DNA of 64,000 nucleotides from NCBI RefSeq assembly GCF_027497495.1, contig NZ_CP114205.1, positions 6,634,001 through 6,698,000 of the forward strand, written 5' to 3'. Of the stretch, positions 1 through 8,178 are shown piece by piece (position 1 is the first letter of the stretch; every line of letters starts with the position of its first letter). This DNA comes from Streptomyces tubercidicus. Its GTDB lineage: Bacteria; Actinomycetota; Actinomycetes; Streptomycetales; Streptomycetaceae. A program made the position numbers and the translations under genes. The notes below the pieces were generated by a model. The model saw only the letters and a program-made list of their open reading frames with translations, ran no database searches and was not told the origin of the DNA.

Positions 1-810
1 ATGTTCGCGGTGGGGCCGTTGCTGGTGACGCTGTGCGTGGCGGCCTGGTCGGAGGGGGCGGCGCTGTGGGTGATCAACCTGATCGGCGTACTCGGCGCGC
101 TCTCCGTCGTCGTCTCCGAGCCGTCCCGGAAGTGGCGCAGTGGGCCCCGTGAGGCGCACTGGCTGGGGGCGCTGCGCTCGGCCGGGCTGCTGGTGCTGAT
201 CGGGGCGTTCTTCTTCGTGGGGCTGGCGATGGGGTCGATCGCGGTCGCGGCGGTGGCGTACGCCGATGAGCACGGCGGGGGGATGGTCTCCAGCGCGCTG
301 CTGTCCGCGCTCGGTGTCGGCGCGCTGGCCGGTGGCCTGGTCTACGGAGCCCGGGGGTGGCCGGGGCGGCCGGAGAGCCGGCTGCGGCTGCTGGTGGGTC
401 TGCTGGCGCTGGGGTATCTGCCGCTGGTGCTGGTGCCGGGCGTGGTGGGGATGACGGCGCTGACCGGTGTGGCCGGTGTGTTCCTGGCGCCCGCGCTGGC
501 CTGCGCCTTCGTGGTGGTGGACCGGCATGCGCCCAAGGGCACGGTGACGGAGGCGTTTTCCTGGCTGGTGACGACGTTCGGTGTCGGATCGGCGGTGGGC
601 GCGTCGGTGGTGGGCCCGGCAGTGGAGAGCGGCGGCGCGGTCGCGGGTTTCGCGGTGGCCGGGGGCGGTGGGCTCGCCGCGCTGGTCGTCCTTTTGTCGA
701 CGAAGCGATTTCTTGGGGATCCCGTGCGGCGTACGCCGGGTGGTGCCACGGCGGAAAATGATCGAAACGGGGCCCTCGAACCCGGTTTCAGAGCAGGCCG
801 TCAGGCGTAA
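1..810 (+). CDS. MFS transporter, C-terminal part (cut by window edge)
   Basis: This is the C-terminal part of a major facilitator superfamily permease of the cytoplasmic membrane. The frame is open to base 1, so the ATG there is probably internal and the true start lies outside the window. The 269 visible residues contain about seven hydrophobic segments joined by short charged loops, against about 400 residues and 12 segments for a whole MFS protein. The stop codon TAA at 808-810 lies inside the proposed promoter of pafA. In Streptomyces an MFS gene commonly sits between the proteasome genes and pafA, which fits. The substrate cannot be told from the sequence. Confidence 0.8.
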   Translation: MFAVGPLLVTLCVAAWSEGAALWVINLIGVLGALSVVVSEPSRKWRSGPREAHWLGALRSAGLLVLIGAFFFVGLAMGSIAVAAVAYADEHGGGMVSSALLSALGVGALAGGLVYGARGWPGRPESRLRLLVGLLALGYLPLVLVPGVVGMTALTGVAGVFLAPALACAFVVVDRHAPKGTVTEAFSWLVTTFGVGSAVGASVVGPAVESGGAVAGFAVAGGGGLAALVVLLSTKRFLGDPVRRTPGGATAENDRNGALEPGFRAGRQA

Positions 811-813
811 TGT
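808..813 (+). promoter_or_regulatory. Candidate -10 element for leaderless pafA
   Basis: TAATGT lies exactly 6 nt before the pafA ATG at 820, which would place the transcription start on the A of the start codon. No Shine-Dalgarno sequence precedes pafA, consistent with a leaderless mRNA. The hexamer includes the stop codon of the MFS gene. Confidence 0.5.
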
Positions 814-819
814 TCAGTC

Positions 820-2181
820 ATGGACCGCCGCATTTTCGGGCTGGAGAACGAGTACGGCGTCACGTGCACGTTCAGGGGACAGCGCCGACTGTCGCCTGAC
901 GAAGTGGCGCGGTACCTCTTCCGCCGTGTCGTGTCATGGGGCCGCAGCAGCAATGTCTTCCTGCGGAACGGCGCCCGCCTGTACTTGGACGTGGGTTCGC
1001 ACCCGGAATACGCAACTCCCGAGTGCGACAACGTGACCGAGCTGGTCACGCACGACAAGGCCGGCGAGCGCATTCTCGAAGGCCTGCTCGTCGACGCCGA
1101 GCGCCGCCTGCATGAGGAGGGAATCGCGGGCGACGTCTATCTCTTCAAGAACAACACCGATTCGGCGGGAAACTCCTACGGCTGCCACGAGAATTATCTC
1201 GTCGCCCGCCATGGCGAGTTCTCCCGGCTCGCGGACATCCTCATTCCGTTTCTCGTCACCCGTCAGCTGCTGTGCGGCGCGGGCAAGGTGCTGCAGACTC
1301 CGCGCGGCGCCGTCTACTGCGTCAGCCAGCGTGCGGAGCACATCTGGGAGGGCGTCTCCTCGGCGACGACCCGGTCCCGGCCGATCATCAATACCCGCGA
1401 TGAGCCGCATGCGGACGCCGAGCGCTATCGCCGGCTCCATGTCATCGTCGGTGACTCCAATATGTCCGAGACGACCATGATGCTGAAGGTCGGCGCCACC
1501 GATCTCGTGCTGCGCATGATCGAGGCGGGCACGGTCATGCGGGATCTGACGCTGGAGAACCCGATCCGGGCGATCCGTGAGGTCAGCCATGACATCACCG
1601 GTCAGCGCAAGGTGCGGCTGGCCAGCGGGCGCGAGGCGTCGGCGCTGGAGGTTCAGCAGGAGTATTACGAGAAGGCCGTGGACTTCTGCGAACGCCGGGG
1701 AATCCGTACGGGCACCGTCGAGCGGGTTCTGGAGCTGTGGGGCCGTACGCTCGAAGCGATCCGGGATCAGGAGCTCGACCGGGTCTCGACCGAGATCGAC
1801 TGGGTGATGAAACATCAGCTCATCGAGCGGTATCGCACAAAGAACAACATCACCATGTCCCACCCACGAGTGGCGCAGATAGACCTCGCGTATCACGACA
1901 TTCACCGTCGCCGGGGGCTGTATTACCTCCTGGAGCGGAAGGGACAAGCGGCGCGGATCTGCAATGACTTGAAGATCTTCGAGGGCAAGTCGGTGCCGCC
2001 GCAGACCACCCGTGCCAGGCTGCGCGGCGATTTCATTCGCCGTGCGCAGGAGCAGCGGCGCGATTTCACGGTCGACTGGGTGCATCTCAAGCTCAATGAC
2101 CAGGCGCAGCGCACGGTGCTGTGCAAGGACCCGTTCCGCTCCGTGGACGACCGGGTGGAAAAGCTGATCGCAGGGATGTGA
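820..2181 (+). CDS. pafA: Pup--protein ligase PafA
   Basis: PafA joins the C-terminal glutamate of the ubiquitin-like protein Pup to lysines of target proteins, using ATP, and so marks them for the actinobacterial proteasome. The 453 residues match the usual family length and belong to the glutamine-synthetase-like carboxylate-amine ligase fold. The N-terminus reads [13 protein letters not shown], with the metal-binding glutamates, followed by the [15 protein letters not shown] segment typical of PafA. Later conserved blocks include the [16 protein letters not shown] stretch. The ATG at 820 is chosen because the conserved N-terminus begins there and a -10 element sits 6 nt upstream. pafB and pafC lie about 1.7 kb downstream. 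Confidence 0.97.
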   Translation: MDRRIFGLENEYGVTCTFRGQRRLSPDEVARYLFRRVVSWGRSSNVFLRNGARLYLDVGSHPEYATPECDNVTELVTHDKAGERILEGLLVDAERRLHEEGIAGDVYLFKNNTDSAGNSYGCHENYLVARHGEFSRLADILIPFLVTRQLLCGAGKVLQTPRGAVYCVSQRAEHIWEGVSSATTRSRPIINTRDEPHADAERYRRLHVIVGDSNMSETTMMLKVGATDLVLRMIEAGTVMRDLTLENPIRAIREVSHDITGQRKVRLASGREASALEVQQEYYEKAVDFCERRGIRTGTVERVLELWGRTLEAIRDQELDRVSTEIDWVMKHQLIERYRTKNNITMSHPRVAQIDLAYHDIHRRRGLYYLLERKGQAARICNDLKIFEGKSVPPQTTRARLRGDFIRRAQEQRRDFTVDWVHLKLNDQAQRTVLCKDPFRSVDDRVEKLIAGM

Positions 2182-2201
2182 CCCGCGGGGAATGCGGTGG
2201 T

Positions 2202-2228
2202 GTGCCGGGAGCTCCGAGCTCCCGGCAC
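2202..2228 (+). terminator. Hairpin after pafA
   Basis: Two 13-nt arms (2202-2214 and 2216-2228, GTGCCGGGAGCTC and its complement) pair perfectly around a single central base. It lies 20 nt after the pafA stop. There is no U-tract, as is common for Streptomyces terminators. Confidence 0.7.
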
Positions 2229-2269
2229 ATTGCCGTGTTGTGGCGGGAAACGTCCGGCGGCACAGGTCG

Positions 2270-2275
2270 TAGAGT
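2270..2275 (+). promoter_or_regulatory. Candidate -10 for the FKBP lipoprotein gene
   Basis: TAGAGT follows the pafA terminator and would give a leader of about 36 nt before the ATG at 2318. No convincing -35 is visible. Confidence 0.35.
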
Positions 2276-2317
2276 GGCGGGCATTGCCCACCCACCCCAC
2301 GAGCCCGAGTTGGACGA

Positions 2318-3304
2318 ATGAACCTCACGAAGAACACCCGTCGCGCGGCCGTCGCGCTGACCGTGCCCATCCTGCTGTTCACCGCCGCCTGCGGCTCCGA
2401 GGACGGCAAGGGCTCGTCCGGCGCAGCCGTCGCCAAGGTCGAGGGCAAGGCAGGGGAGAAGCCCAAGATCACGGTGCCGAAGGACGCCAAGCCGGCCGAG
2501 AAGCCCGTCACCAAGACCCTCGTCGAGGGCAAGGGCGCCACGGTCAAGAAGGGTGATCTGGTCCGGCTGGACTTCGCGGCGCAGACGATGAAGGGCCGCA
2601 ACCTCGGTGGCAGCTGGACGCCGCAGCCCGGCAGCAAGCCGGGTGGGCCGCGTACCCAGGTCGTCACCGAGGTCACCGACCAGATGACGCAGCAGATGCT
2701 GCCGCCGAAGGTGCTGTCCGCGATGGCCGGGCAGAAGGTCGGCAGCCGCGTCGAGATCGAGGGCACCGCCAAGGCGCTGATCGGCGCGGGGCTGAACCCG
2801 CAGGCCGGGATCAAGCCGGAGGACGGCCTGGTGTGGGTCGTCGATGTCGTCGGGGCGAAGAAGGTCGACAAGAAGGCCAAGGCCGAGGGCGACCAGGCGG
2901 AGCCGGAGGACGGGCTGCCCAAGGTGACGGCGCCCGACGGGAAGGCCGCGCAGATCGAGGTGCCCAAGGGCGAGAAGGCCCCCAAGGACCTCAAGGAGCA
3001 GGTCCTGGTCAAGGGCAAGGGCCCCGAGGTCAAGGCCGGTGACGGGCTGATCGCGCAGTACACCGGGGTGAAGTGGGAGGACGGCAAGAAGTTCGACTCG
3101 TCCTGGGACCACGGTGGCGCGACCGCGTTCCAGATCGGCACCGGGCAGGTCGTCCAGGGCTGGGACAAGGCGCTGGTCGGCAAGCACGTCGGTGACCGGG
3201 TGGAGATCGTGATCCCGCCGAAGCTGGGTTACGGCGCGAGCCCGCAGCATGAGCTGGCGAAGAACACCTTGGTCTTCTCGGTCGACATCGTCGGCACGGT
3301 CTGA
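2318..3304 (+). CDS. FKBP-type peptidyl-prolyl isomerase, lipoprotein, two domains
   Basis: This is a predicted membrane-anchored prolyl cis-trans isomerase acting outside the cytoplasmic membrane. Residues 1-24 form a lipoprotein signal peptide ending in TAAC, with Cys25 as the lipidation site. A Lys/Pro-rich linker follows. Residues about 65-185 form a degenerate FKBP-like domain. Residues about 210-328 form a canonical FKBP domain with VQGWDKALVGKHVGDRVEI and a GYGASP loop. Most FKBPs have one domain, so the degenerate first copy is notable; it may be a chaperone-like module. A second, cytoplasmic FKBP gene follows 69 bp downstream. Confidence 0.93.
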   Translation: MNLTKNTRRAAVALTVPILLFTAACGSEDGKGSSGAAVAKVEGKAGEKPKITVPKDAKPAEKPVTKTLVEGKGATVKKGDLVRLDFAAQTMKGRNLGGSWTPQPGSKPGGPRTQVVTEVTDQMTQQMLPPKVLSAMAGQKVGSRVEIEGTAKALIGAGLNPQAGIKPEDGLVWVVDVVGAKKVDKKAKAEGDQAEPEDGLPKVTAPDGKAAQIEVPKGEKAPKDLKEQVLVKGKGPEVKAGDGLIAQYTGVKWEDGKKFDSSWDHGGATAFQIGTGQVVQGWDKALVGKHVGDRVEIVIPPKLGYGASPQHELAKNTLVFSVDIVGTV

Positions 3305-3373
3305 CCGGCGGCCTCGCCGAGATCTGCAAGACTGGCCCGGTAATCGTAAAGATTCGTAAGTAGGAGCACATTC

Positions 3374-3748
3374 GTGAGCATCGACAAGCCCGAGATCGAC
3401 TTTCCTGAGGGCCCGGCTCCCACCGAGCTTGAGATCGTGGACCTGACGGAGGGCGACGGGCCGGTCGCGAAGGCCGGGGACACCGTCTCCGTCCACTACG
3501 TCGGCGTGTCGTTCAGCACCGGCGAGGAGTTCGACGCCAGCTGGAACCGCGGCAAGCCGCTGCAGTTCCAGCTGGGCGCCGGCCAGGTCATCGCCGGCTG
3601 GGACCAGGGCGTGCAGGGCATGAAGGTCGGCGGCCGCCGCCGGCTGACCATCCCCGCGCACCTCGCGTACGGCGACCGTGGCGCGGGCGGCGGCCGGATC
3701 GCCCCGGGCGAGACGCTGATCTTCGTCTGCGACCTGGTCTCCGTCTGA
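3374..3748 (+). CDS. FKBP-type peptidyl-prolyl cis-trans isomerase
   Basis: This is a single-domain cytoplasmic FKBP of 124 residues, the normal size for the family. The motifs VSVHYVGVSFSTGEEFDASW, VIAGWDQGVQGMKVGGRRRL and AYGDRGAGGGRI are the classic FKBP strands and active-site loops. It has no signal peptide, unlike the paralogue just upstream. The start is GTG at 3374, preceded by TAGGAG at 3361-3366. It may share a transcript with the lipoprotein gene (69 bp gap). It catalyses Xaa-Pro isomerisation during folding; its clients are unknown. Confidence 0.95.
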   Translation: MSIDKPEIDFPEGPAPTELEIVDLTEGDGPVAKAGDTVSVHYVGVSFSTGEEFDASWNRGKPLQFQLGAGQVIAGWDQGVQGMKVGGRRRLTIPAHLAYGDRGAGGGRIAPGETLIFVCDLVSV

Positions 3749-3788
3749 GACCACTGCCGGTCGCCGTAGGCGACCGCCGCTGATGTGG

Positions 3789-3823
3789 CCGAGGGCCCGT
3801 GCCGTGATGGTGCGGGCCCTCGG
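3789..3823 (+). terminator. Hairpin after FKBP gene
   Basis: Arms 3789-3799 and 3813-3823 (CCGAGGGCCCG and its complement) form a perfect 11-bp stem with a 13-nt loop. It separates the FKBP gene from pafB. Confidence 0.65.
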
Positions 3824-3912
3824 GCGTGTCCGCCTGCTTACCGTTCCGGCTTTGCCCTGACCTCCCCGAGCGGTACGGTCAACGATCGGGAGTTCAACGA
3901 GAAAGGGCGTCG

Positions 3913-4881
3913 ATGGCCATTGCCAAGGCCGAGCGGCTGATGAATCTGGCGCTGTGCCTGCTGGGGACGCGACGCCCGCTGACCAAGCGTGAACTGCGGT
4001 CGTCCATCGAGGCCTATATCGAGGCGAGCAGCGACGACTCGTTCAACCGCATGTTCGAGCGGGACAAGGACGATCTGCGCGAGCTGGGCCTCGTCATCGA
4101 GACCGTCGAGGGCATCGAGGGCGACATCGGCTATCTCGCCCGCCGCGACAGCAACCGCCTGCCCCCGATCACCCTGGACGCCGAGGAGGCCGCCGCCCTG
4201 GGGCTCGCGGCCAAGATCTGGCAGCAGGCCCGGCTGGCGGGCGCCGCCAGTGGCGCGCTCCAGAAGCTGCGTGCGGCCGGGATGCCGCTGGCCGGGGACG
4301 GTGCCGACTACGACGCCGGACAGCCGCACAGCGCGCTGGAACCACGCATCCCCGCCCATGAGGCCGCGTTCGAACCGCTGATGCTGGCCTGCCGCGACCG
4401 CCGCCCGGTCGTCTTTGACTACCGCAAGTCGAACGCCGCCCACCCCGAGCAGCGGCAGGTCGAACCCTGGATCCTCGAATGCTGGCGGGGCCACTGGTAT
4501 GTCGCGGGCTGGGACCGCGAGCGCAAGGCCGAGCGGGTCTTCCGGCTCTCCCGGATCACCGGCAAGGTCCGTTCCCGGCAAGGGGCGTTCACCGCGCCGG
4601 TGCCTGATCACGTCACCGTCCGCGAGACCGTGGAGAGCTGGGCCGGTGAGACGGCCACCGGCACCGCCCGTATCAAGCTGCGGGCCGAGCACGGCTATCC
4701 GCTGCGCGCCCGTGCGCTCACCGTCCGCGAACTCGGCGGCGGCTGGGATGAGTTGGAGATCCCCAACGGGCACGGACTCGACGCCTGGCTCGTGGAGTTC
4801 GGCCCCGACGTGGTCGTACTGGAACCCGCGGAGCTGCGCGCCGATGTCATCGACCGGCTGCGTGCCGTGGCCAAGGGCTGA
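3913..4881 (+). CDS. pafB: WYL-domain transcriptional regulator PafB
   Basis: PafB works with PafC as a heterodimeric activator; in mycobacteria the pair controls the LexA/RecA-independent DNA-damage response despite its link to Pup genes. The 322-residue protein has an N-terminal winged helix-turn-helix (AERLMNLALCLLGTRRPLTKREL) and a WYL domain around residues 150-240, seen as PVVFDYRKS, WILECWRGHWYVAGWDRERKAERVF. The frame stays open upstream, but ATG 3913 is preferred: GAAAGGG sits 5-11 nt upstream and the conserved N-terminus begins there. pafC begins 16 nt after the stop. Confidence 0.95.
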   Translation: MAIAKAERLMNLALCLLGTRRPLTKRELRSSIEAYIEASSDDSFNRMFERDKDDLRELGLVIETVEGIEGDIGYLARRDSNRLPPITLDAEEAAALGLAAKIWQQARLAGAASGALQKLRAAGMPLAGDGADYDAGQPHSALEPRIPAHEAAFEPLMLACRDRRPVVFDYRKSNAAHPEQRQVEPWILECWRGHWYVAGWDRERKAERVFRLSRITGKVRSRQGAFTAPVPDHVTVRETVESWAGETATGTARIKLRAEHGYPLRARALTVRELGGGWDELEIPNGHGLDAWLVEFGPDVVVLEPAELRADVIDRLRAVAKG

Positions 4882-4897
4882 GAGGGAAACGAGACCC

Positions 4898-5848
4898 GTG
4901 GCGACGAACGCGATCGACCAGACCCGCCGGATGCTGTCCCTGGTGACCTACCTCCGTGAGCGCCCCGGCGCCCGCGTCGGGGACGTCGCCCGCGCCTTCG
5001 GCATCACCGAGGACGAGCTGATCGCCGACCTCGATGTCCTGCCGATGTGCGGAACGAGCTTCCGCGGCGGCGACCTCCTGGACATCGACACCGACGGCGA
5101 CCGCATCTGGTGGCACAACCCCGACGATGTCGCCGAACCGCTGCGGCTGGCCGCCGACGAGGCGACCGCCCTGCTGGTCGCGGCCCGCGCGGTGGCCACC
5201 CTGCCCGGACTCCGCGAGGGTGACCGGCAGGCGCTGCTGCGGGCCACCGCCAAGCTGGAGGCGGCGGCCGGGGAGGCGGCCGGGGCCAGCTCCCGGCTCT
5301 CGGTGACCTTCGAATCCGAGGGCGGGGTGTTCGCCGATGTGGACCGCGCCATCGCCGAGCGGCGCCGGCTGTGGCTGCGCTACTACTCCCCGGCCCGCGA
5401 CGAGCTGACCGAGCGCGAGGTGGACCCGATCCGGCTCTTCGCCGTCGGCCACACGTACATGGAAGCCTGGTGCCGGCTCTCCGAGGCCCGGCGGACCTTC
5501 CGGCTCGACCGGGTCGCCGAGATCAAGCTGCTGGACGCGCCCGCCGACCCGCCGCCGGTCGAGCTGCGCGATCTGTCCGAGGGCCTGGTGCAGCCCGCGG
5601 CCGAGGACCCCGAGGTCTCCATCGAGGTCGGGCCCGGCGGCCGCTGGGTCGCCGAGTACTACCCGCACGACAGCGCCGAGGAGCTTCCCGACGGCGGGCT
5701 GCGCATCACCCTGCGCACCCCCGACCCGGCCTCGCTGCGGCGGCTGGCCCTGCGGCTGGGCCGGGACGGCCGGATCGTGGCGCCGCAGGCCCTCGCGGAC
5801 AGCGCGCGGCAGGCTGCGGAGCTGGCCCTCGCGGCGTACGGCGAGTGA
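4898..5848 (+). CDS. pafC: WYL-domain transcriptional regulator PafC
   Basis: This is the partner of PafB, 316 residues with the same layout. The N-terminal helix-turn-helix is RRMLSLVTYLRERPGARVGDVARAFGITEDEL, and the central WYL domain includes RRLWLRYYSPARDELTEREVDPIRL and GHTYMEAWCRLSEARRTFRLDR. A C-terminal WCX-like region follows. The start is GTG at 4898, 16 nt after the pafB stop, with AGAGGGAA at 4881-4888 as ribosome-binding site. The tight spacing indicates co-transcription and co-expression of the pair. In mycobacteria the WYL domains respond to single-stranded DNA. Confidence 0.95.
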   Translation: MATNAIDQTRRMLSLVTYLRERPGARVGDVARAFGITEDELIADLDVLPMCGTSFRGGDLLDIDTDGDRIWWHNPDDVAEPLRLAADEATALLVAARAVATLPGLREGDRQALLRATAKLEAAAGEAAGASSRLSVTFESEGGVFADVDRAIAERRRLWLRYYSPARDELTEREVDPIRLFAVGHTYMEAWCRLSEARRTFRLDRVAEIKLLDAPADPPPVELRDLSEGLVQPAAEDPEVSIEVGPGGRWVAEYYPHDSAEELPDGGLRITLRTPDPASLRRLALRLGRDGRIVAPQALADSARQAAELALAAYGE

Positions 5849-5981
5849 GCGCGGCGGGCGGAGTGCGTGGTGGGGGCCGGGCGTGCCGTACCGGCTGGGC
5901 GCGCGGCGCGGACCGGGTGTCGCGTGCGGGCCGGGATCGCCGTGCGGCGCCGGGCGAAGGACGAGGCAGCGAAGGATGACG

Positions 5982-6230
5982 ATGATGACCACCACCCTGA
6001 TGCGAAGAACCGGCCCGGTGATCTTCAAGGCGGCCTGCCCGGACTGCCGGGGCCGCTTCGAGCTGGCCTCCGACGCCTTCCGGCTGGCGATCGGCGCCAG
6101 CAGCCGCACCACCTTCTACTCCTTCACCTGCCCCGACTGCCGCCGCGCGGTGCGCAAACCGGCCGGCGAACGGATCATCGAGCTGCTCACCGGCGGCGGG
6201 GTCCGCACGCTGCGGCTGCACACGGGCTGA
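5982..6230 (+). CDS. Small zinc-ribbon protein
   Basis: This is an unrecognised protein of about 82 residues with two CPDC knuckles about 28 residues apart (ACPDCRG and TCPDCRR), which should bind one zinc ion. It has no signal peptide. ATG codons at 5976, 5982 and 5985 compete. GAAGGA at 5971-5976 favours 5982 (5-nt spacing) or 5985 (8 nt). It lies between pafC and tatA in the conserved Streptomyces order. It may be a small nucleic-acid-binding or adaptor protein; nothing in the sequence fixes the role. Confidence 0.75.
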   Translation: MMTTTLMRRTGPVIFKAACPDCRGRFELASDAFRLAIGASSRTTFYSFTCPDCRRAVRKPAGERIIELLTGGGVRTLRLHTG

Positions 6231-6234
6231 CCGA

Positions 6235-6240
6235 TAGGCT
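6235..6240 (+). promoter_or_regulatory. Candidate -10 for leaderless gene at 6247
   Basis: TAGGCT ends 6 nt before the ATG at 6247, placing the transcription start on the start codon. No ribosome-binding site is present. Confidence 0.45.
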
Positions 6241-6246
6241 CGTCCC

Positions 6247-6450
6247 ATGCTCTGGCCCATGATCGCAATCGCCCTCGGCTTCGCCGGGATCGCCGTGCTC
6301 GGCGTCCTCGCCGTCCGCGTCTTCGTCGAGGTGCGACGGCTGGCCCGCCAGGTCGGGGCGACCTCGGAGCGGATCCAGCGGGCCAGCGAGGACCTGGAAC
6401 GGGCGGCGCTGCCGCTCGCCTCCCGTATGCACGAGGCCGGCCGCGACTGA
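6247..6450 (+). CDS. Small single-span membrane protein with coiled coil
   Basis: This is a 67-residue protein of unknown function. Residues 3-25 form one hydrophobic segment (MIAIALGFAGIAVLGVLAV). An amphipathic helix follows, with heptad-like charged residues (RRLARQVGATSERIQRASED), resembling DUF948-type proteins. The start is fixed by the -10 element 6 nt upstream. It precedes tatA by 240 bp but is probably transcribed separately. The codon use looks coding, so I accept the gene despite its size. Confidence 0.65.
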   Translation: MLWPMIAIALGFAGIAVLGVLAVRVFVEVRRLARQVGATSERIQRASEDLERAALPLASRMHEAGRD

Positions 6451-6577
6451 GCGGCCGTCGCCGGCGAGGTGCCGCCGCCCGGCGGACGCGCTCTGCCCGG
6501 CCTGAAGGCGGAGGAGTAGGCTTCCTCTGCGGTTCATACAGCGCGGCGGTCGAGGCAATGCGGAAGTCGCACGGGCA

Positions 6578-6608
6578 TTGCCCGGCGTTCACCACCGAAG
6601 GTTACGAT
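6578..6608 (+). promoter_or_regulatory. Candidate tatA promoter
   Basis: TTGCCC at 6578-6583 and TACGAT at 6603-6608 are separated by 19 nt, slightly long. They would give a leader of about 75 nt before tatA. Confidence 0.35.
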
Positions 6609-6690
6609 CGAGCACGCACCAGGACGCCAGTCCGACCCCCATTCGGCAGGCACCACAGCAGACGCCGCCACGGCGAGAAGGTAGTCGCAC

Positions 6691-6978
6691 ATGCTCAGCA
6701 ACCTGAGGGCCCCCGAGATCATCCTGATCCTCGTTGTCGTTGTGCTGCTCTTCGGCGCGAAGAAGCTTCCGGACATGGCGCGTTCGCTCGGGAAGTCCGC
6801 TCGCATCCTCAAGAGCGAGGCCAAGGCGATGAAGAAGGAGGGCGAAGCGGACGGTGGCACCTCCTCCGAGGCTCCCTCTGACGCTGCCCAGCAGGCCCCT
6901 CGTACGATTCAGGCGGCTCCCGGTGATGTGAACAGCTCGCGCCCCGTGGCCGAGCCGAACCGCGCCAACCAGAGCTGA
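6691..6978 (+). CDS. tatA: Sec-independent protein translocase subunit TatA
   Basis: TatA forms the size-variable channel or membrane-weakening assembly of the Tat system, which exports folded proteins carrying twin-arginine signals. The 95 residues show the standard layout: a short N-terminus, one transmembrane helix ([20 protein letters not shown]) with the FG hinge, an amphipathic helix ([21 protein letters not shown]) and a disordered tail. The ribosome-binding site GAGAAGG precedes the ATG. tatC starts 63 bp downstream; no tatB is adjacent. A likely client with a twin-arginine signal is encoded at 57976. Confidence 0.97.
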   Translation: MLSNLRAPEIILILVVVVLLFGAKKLPDMARSLGKSARILKSEAKAMKKEGEADGGTSSEAPSDAAQQAPRTIQAAPGDVNSSRPVAEPNRANQS

Positions 6979-7041
6979 CCGAGCCGATCCAGTCGCGCCG
7001 GCCCGGCCGGCAGCGGTTGATGTACGAGACGAGGAAGTGGG

Positions 7042-8004
7042 TTGCTCAAGTCTGCCCGCAAGCAGGAGAAGGACCCCGAGGGGCGGATGCCGCTCGCGGC
7101 GCATCTGCGTGAGCTGCGCAACCGGCTGCTGAAGTCGGTGCTGGCGATCATAGTGATCACCAGCGTCGCGATGTGGCAGTACGACGCGATCGCCCACTTC
7201 GTCACCGGCCCGGTCATCGATTCGGTCGGCTGCAGCAAGAACGCGTCCGGTCCGCGCGACCATCCTTGTGCCCAGGTCAGCGCGAACGGTCTGCTCGCAC
7301 CGTTCACGATCCTGCTCAAGGTGTCCCTCACCACCGGTGTCGTCCTCGCCACACCGGTGTGGCTCTACCAGCTCTGGGCCTTTCTCGCGCCGGGGCTGCA
7401 CCGTCACGAGAAGAAGTACGCCCTCGGCTTCGTCGGCGCCGGAGTCCCGCTCTTCCTGGGCGGCGCCTACCTCGCCTACGCGATCCTGCCGACCACCGCG
7501 GGTGCGCTGGTCGGACTGACCCCCAGCGACTGGGTCAACTTCTTCCCCGCCGATGAGTTCTTCGACATCGTCACACGCATGGTGCTGGTCTTCGGTCTCG
7601 CCTTCGAGCTGCCGCTGCTCCTGGTGCTGCTCAACTTCGGCGGGGTGCTCACGGGGCGCCGGATCCTGAGCTGGTGGCGGTTCATGGTGCTGGGCATCAC
7701 GGTGTTCGCGGCGCTCGCCACGCCGACCGGTGATCCGCTGGTCATGGGGCTGCTGGCCGCGCCGATCGTGGTGCTGTACTTCGGAGCCGTGGGCATCTGC
7801 CTGTTCAATGACCGTCGGCGCAAGATCGGCAACCCGGATGCGGGGCTGAGCGATGACGAGGCATCGGAGCTCGATCTGACGCCCTCGGAGGTCGGGGAGA
7901 TCGAGCCGGTGGCGTCCGGGCGGATGCTGCCGGAGCAGGCCGGTGGTGACGGGGGCCAGGGTGACGCGCGGCGTCCTCGTGAGGGGTATGACGACTTCAC
8001 GTGA
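7042..8004 (+). CDS. tatC: Sec-independent protein translocase subunit TatC
   Basis: TatC is the polytopic receptor that recognises twin-arginine signal peptides. The 320-residue protein carries the family signature near the N-terminus (MPLAAHLRELRNRLLKS) and six transmembrane segments, including FGLAFELPLLLVLLNFGGV. A hydrophilic C-terminal tail of about 70 acidic residues is typical of Streptomyces TatC. The start is TTG at 7042, supported by GAGGAAG at 7031-7037 and by the conserved N-terminus. It is co-oriented with tatA and probably in the same operon. Confidence 0.96.
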   Translation: MLKSARKQEKDPEGRMPLAAHLRELRNRLLKSVLAIIVITSVAMWQYDAIAHFVTGPVIDSVGCSKNASGPRDHPCAQVSANGLLAPFTILLKVSLTTGVVLATPVWLYQLWAFLAPGLHRHEKKYALGFVGAGVPLFLGGAYLAYAILPTTAGALVGLTPSDWVNFFPADEFFDIVTRMVLVFGLAFELPLLLVLLNFGGVLTGRRILSWWRFMVLGITVFAALATPTGDPLVMGLLAAPIVVLYFGAVGICLFNDRRRKIGNPDAGLSDDEASELDLTPSEVGEIEPVASGRMLPEQAGGDGGQGDARRPREGYDDFT

Positions 8005-8040
8005 CGGGTTGTGACGTGAGGTAGGCGTTGTTGGTGGTGT

Positions 8041-8090
8041 GCGGGCGGGGTGTGGCCGGGCGCGTGGTTCCCCGCCGCCACCCCGCCCGC
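8041..8090 (+). terminator. Hairpin after tatC
   Basis: GCGGGCGGGGTG at 8041-8052 pairs perfectly with 8079-8090 (12 bp). The loop is long but can fold further. It marks the end of the tat transcript. Confidence 0.55.
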
Positions 8091-8162
8091 CCGTAGGTGA
8101 ACCGGCCCCGGCTCACGGCAAACCGGCGGCATAAAGATCGGGTCGTTGTCAGAGGTGGCCGG

Positions 8163-8168
8163 TAGGCT
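8163..8168 (+). promoter_or_regulatory. Candidate -10 for the helicase gene
   Basis: TAGGCT lies 10 nt before ATG 8179 and predicts a leader of only a few nucleotides. This supports ATG 8179 over the in-frame TTG at 8146. Confidence 0.4.
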
Positions 8169-8178
8169 CGTAAGCACG

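Noticed and set aside
934-3183. Long minus-strand open frame (749 codons) opposite pafA and the FKBP gene
   Set aside because: It is a shadow of high-GC coding on the plus strand; its translation is low-complexity and unrelated to any family, while the plus-strand genes are certain.
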